A stretch of 64,000 bases of DNA from Neurospora tetraspora (lineage: Eukaryota > Ascomycota > Sordariomycetes > Sordariales > Sordariaceae), in assembly GCF_033439725.1 (NCBI RefSeq), contig NW_026944391.1, positions 124,001-188,000 of the forward strand, in the 5' to 3' direction. Below the pieces are notes generated by a model. The model saw nothing but the letters and a program-made list of their open reading frames with translations, was not told the DNA's origin and searched no databases. The position numbers and the translations under genes were made by a program. This document shows, piece after piece, positions 60,501 to 64,000 of the stretch; the first letter of the stretch is position 1, and each line of letters begins with the position of its first letter.

Positions 60501-62055
60501 GTCTCAGGGCCAAAAATGGCCCCGATTGACTTGTGCCAGCGTCGCCTCCTCTTTGCCTCTTCTTCGTGGAAGACGGCCATCTCATTGGCAAGTGTGGTTG
60601 AATCTTGTTTGACTTTGTCCAGCCACTCCCGCCGCTTGATGGCCTCTGCCACAAACGAGGCGTACAAATACGGGATCTGTTGGATGAGCCGCAAATGATC
60701 AAACGTGGCGAGTTCATCCTCCTGGCCAGCCCCGGAAATTTGGGATTTTACGCTGTGGCTATCGCTTGTGATCTCGGTGATACTACGCATAAACTCGATG
60801 GATTCGGCAGCGAGGCTATTTCGAGCCTTGGTGGCGTAGCACAACATATCACCCATTTCCAGTGCGCGCTTTTGAATGCTGGGCAGTAGCCGCTCGGTGT
60901 GGTGTGCCGCCGTTTTGGAAACTTGAAGAAGCGTGTCCCGGATGGAGCTTGTGTACTCTAACGTTACATGGTAGTCGTTGTCGATCTTGTTGGCTAAGGC
61001 CTCGATATCCTGAAGAAGGTGTGACGATTCGCCGTCGTGGGATAGGGCTGAGCGAGACATGGTCGCCTCAAATTTGTGCATTAAAGTGTCAGCGTCTTGA
61101 AACAAACGAGTTGCCGCCTTGTCCAGGTTGGTGATGCGATCCTTGAACTTGCGCAATGCGGGGGGTGCGAGTTTCCCTGCTTGCCGCGCGAGCTCCAGAT
61201 CAACAAGGTCTTCAAGGGTGCTTTGTCGCTGTGGATGTCCTTTCCAACCACCATCGTCACGGCACGTCATGAACTGGGCCATGCTGGATGAGATAGCGAT
61301 GCCCCGGGCCAGCGAAAGATATCGATCCAAACCTGTCGCCAACGCATTGTAATCGGCATGTGCTGATGTGGACCACTCCTTCAGCTCGACATATTTGTTC
61401 TCGAGCCCCTTGACGGCATTCTCCAGATTTGCTACAGCGGCATCAAGACATCTTAACATGACGTCCATCTCGGCATAGCGCTCCCGCGTGGCGGCGTCCA
61501 TCCTCGCGCAGTCCTCCACAACGTCGAAAGCCCAGGCACGGCGTGTCTCAAAGAGCTTCTGCCATGCTGGGATGGATCGCGTGTCTTCGATCGAGTTGGG
61601 TGGGTTGAGTGCATTGTATCGGGGAAGAGGCAGTTCGGATATGGGAGGCAGCGAGGCCCCGGGTTGGGGCCGCTGTGTCAATCGGCTGTCATATATGTAG
61701 ATCTCTGTCTGTTGCCCCAGCGTTAGATGCGATAAAGCACAGCCCTTTGGCAAGACCATCTAGATGATGTGCGAACCTCTGGCTGTGTTGGCTGCCATCT
61801 TAAAGACCTTCCCTGGGGTGTTAGGGCGATCAAGCACTCGACAGGAATGGAGCTCTGGCTGGCCACGGATTCCTTCAGGCCATCTAATCTTGAGGGACGT
61901 CAGCAAGTGGTAAACAGAACGCTACGCGGTCATGGCAAGTGTCAGATGGGAAAGCGATGGGATGTGGGCACTGGCGGAGAGGCGTACGATGTGATGGTAC
62001 GACTGTCTATTTCAAGGCGCTGGCCCGTATGGGCGATCAACACCTGCGTAACCAT
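57593..62055 (-). CDS. atg11: autophagy scaffold protein Atg11
   Basis: Three exons, 62055-61988, 61888-61777 and 61708-57593, give 1431 residues. Two short 5' exons restore the ubiquitin-like N-terminus: MVTQVLIAHTGQRLEID, then LDGLKESV..IPVECLIALTPQGR, joined to TEIYIYDSRLTQ. The 68-bp second intron has a TCTAAC branch and caacag acceptor. A long helical N-terminal region follows, then heavy coiled coil (about 540-1000), then the conserved C-terminal claw (FLPTRNQSTGAWAAFNVGFP, YFLREQDSHRLRNREWLVARI; about 1130-1220) that binds cargo receptors. The last 200 residues are Ser/Thr-rich. Atg11 tethers cargo to the Atg1 complex in selective autophagy (mitophagy, pexophagy). A start at the ATG at 61759 would miss the N-terminus and read intron. 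Confidence 0.93.
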
Positions 62056-63361
62056 TTTCACGCATGCTTCCCAAGTCGCTTCCACGGTGAAAGACGGAAG
62101 CAACCCGAGTCGGCGGACCGAATGGGTGTTGACAAGTGTGAAGAGTGTTCTCCGGTCTGTGATGGCGGCCGTCGGTCGGTGGGTGGAGGGTTGGACGTCG
62201 ACGTGGGGAAGTACTTAGGTGGAAGTGGTAGTGGCCCGATGGAAAGCAGTCCCCGGGCCCTGTGAGGCCAGATCCGCAACGGCCCAGGTAGTGCCCCGCC
62301 GCCCAACACCGACACCAGGGGCAGCTCCAGGACGCTCGGCAACAGTGACACCTCCATGCTGCTGCAATGGATGGGGGGGTCGTTATCCAGGTCCAAGAAA
62401 CTGGCCCAAAAGGGAAGTTCTCTAGCCGTTTATCGTTTTCTGACATGTCCCTCCAGCATTTTCGCTCTGCAACCCAGAATGCAGCAATGTACCCAAAAAG
62501 CCCCCTTTTGGGGCCAGCTGAATTGCGAAAACAAATATCCAGCACTGCGTGAGCGTGTCAATGAGTTTTTTTCTGTTGGTTTCTTTGCTGAAAAGTGAAA
62601 AAACTTGGATAATTGTCAGAATAGAGATGTTGGGAGGTACTTCAGAGGGGATTTTGCTGCGAGGTGCTATTCCCTTTTGGGCCAGTTTCTTGGACCTGGA
62701 TACCGCTCCCCAATGGATGAACCTACTGTACACTATCGAGTCCAAGTTACCTACCTCTCTCTCTTTTAGCATGACAAGAATCATATCTCTTGCTCCAAAG
62801 TCAACTCGGGGATTAAAGCTGAGTGGCATATATTCGCCAGCTCTCCGTCACACGTAGTACACTTGTAGGTAGGTGCTGTCTCCCTCTGTCTCTCAACCTA
62901 GTGTACACTACGGGTAACTGCCCGTGTAGTTCATTCCATGCTCCATTCATTCAAACATGGAGTCGGGTGCTTCATGATGATGCCACAGGTGCTCAGAGCT
63001 TGAACAACAACCAGCTTGAAGTTTATCCTCGATCCCATGTTCCATTTTTGACCAGGATAACAGTACTACTGCTAGTCGTGGTCACTTTTATTTTACGAGT
63101 TGAACCGCCCTTCGCTTCAGACGCGTTACCAGCGCGTCCTACGCGCACATCTATATCCAGCAGTCCGCTTCTTGGCTTACTTACGCCTGTAATGAAGGAG
63201 GTCTGCCTCATCCACCTGCTCTGGAATGATCTGTAGGTTGTAGCAATCTGGACCAGCCTTTCAAGTTCAACTCCGCAAACCACGCCATACATTCTACCAT
63301 TATCATTCAGCTATATCTCTCCAGCCGCCTCCAACCAGCCGCGGCGCTCAACCAACTGGTC
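62056..63361. other. intergenic, divergent promoters
   Basis: Lies between atg11 (leftward) and the coiled-coil gene (rightward). Short AGGTA/TACCT words recur at about 62635, 62750 and 62866. A weak minus-strand frame (62829-62422) has no domain. Confidence 0.5.
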
Positions 63362-64000
63362 ATGTCGGCTCTTGTTCCCGATCCAAACCCTCGCCTTTCA
63401 GAGACGGAGGAAGAAGCGTTGTCACTCTATGACAGACTGCAGGAGCTACATATTCAGATAGGCCTTCTGCAGGCCCAGCAAGATCACTCCGACCCGCAAA
63501 GTCAGCAACCCGATGTATATCCCCCTCGAGGTTTTGTAATGTTCTGACCATGGGCGCTGCATTAGGCCCTACATCCTTTACAGGACATTCGGAAGTAGAT
63601 GAGGCTCGCACGCAACTACTCGAAGCAAAGGCGGCTCTTGAATTGCGGGACTACGTATTTGAAAGCGCCGTCGTGGTCCGGCCTATATTGAGGGCTGTTC
63701 ATGGCGGAACTCAGGCCTCCCCGGTAGAACGGTCCGTTTTCACTGTGGTTAGGATCTGCAATCTCTTTTTCTCGGATATCGCTGACGTCTGTTTCGTTTC
63801 AAGAGATATCCTGCCATTGATCCGGCAGCGGGATCTAGTATCTGCCAAAGCGGCTCAGCAAGCTTCAGCCTCCCATCAAGTCAGAGACCGTATCTTGGAT
63901 CTGGAACTTGAGCGTCTCCGCATTGGTCAACAAAACGCGACATTGGCTTCGGAACTCTTGCGGTTGTCAAAAACCACCGGCACTCATGACGTACAAGTGG
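63362..64000 (+). CDS. coiled-coil protein, 3' end outside the window
   Basis: The first exon starts at ATG 63362 (MSALVPDPNPRL, then ETEEEALSLYDRLQELHIQI). It must splice to an exon starting at 63584, after the acag at 63580-63583, because only that frame stays open to the window end. Two donors keep frame: 63501 (gtcagc, 83-bp intron), which I favour, and 63531 (gttttg, 53-bp intron). At least 180 residues are present, with heptad-like helices (DEARTQLLEAKAALELRDYV; LDLELERLRIGQQNATL) and no domain I can name. The obvious GTATAT donor at 63514 would run into a stop. The gene continues beyond 64000. Confidence 0.65.

Noticed and set aside
62012-62545. 177-codon minus-strand frame upstream of atg11
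   Set aside because: It overlaps the atg11 first exon in another frame; the conserved Atg11 N-terminus is in the frame starting at 62055.

Overview
The window is nuclear DNA from a filamentous ascomycete, most likely a Sordariomycete. The genes are separated by introns of about 50-220 bp with GT..AG ends and CTAAC/CTGAC-like branch sites. The protein set is typical of filamentous fungi: Atg11, Stt4, Hsp30, an RRM-plus-YTH protein and a Mn-type CDF transporter. The left edge carries a strong signature of RIP (repeat-induced point mutation). All gene models were spliced by hand from splice signals and reading frame; no homology search was possible.

Region 1 (1 to about 9110) is an AT-rich block almost devoid of CA/TG dinucleotides and rich in TA. 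Through the mutations a Tad1/LINE-type retrotransposon can still be read on the + strand (zinc-knuckle gag, AP-endonuclease, reverse transcriptase with an FVDD-derived motif, C-terminal Zn tail). It is followed by an unidentified decayed ORF on the - strand (about 5500-6780). The change to normal composition near 9110-9180 is abrupt.

Region 2 (about 9110-64000) is ordinary gene-bearing DNA. In order: MutL homologue of Mlh2 type (-), small secreted Cys protein (-), a doubtful small gene (-), lumazine synthase rib4 (+), 920-aa disordered protein (-), a 4.9-kb gene-free gap, CDF metal transporter (+), PI 4-kinase stt4 (-), proteasome beta-6 pre7 (+), a 4.3-kb gene-free gap, RRM-YTH RNA-binding protein (+), hsp30 (+) with heat-shock elements, lsm6 (-), nucleotidyltransferase-like protein (+), 1024-aa single-pass membrane protein (-), alcohol acetyltransferase-like protein (+, first exon unresolved), mitochondrial ribosomal protein bL9m (+), atg11 (-), and a coiled-coil protein cut by the window end (+).

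The genes are mostly unrelated housekeeping functions (mismatch repair, riboflavin, phosphoinositide signalling, proteasome, mRNA decay/splicing, m6A reading, mitochondrial translation, autophagy), not a biosynthetic cluster. I found no tRNA, rRNA, CRISPR or convincing new multi-gene system. The most interesting items are the readable RIP-mutated LINE and its unknown neighbour, an ATGA uORF/main-ORF overlap at the bL9m gene, an in-frame upstream ATG at hsp30, an intergenic cluster rich in AGGTA/TACCT, and the uncharacterised Cys-rich membrane protein.
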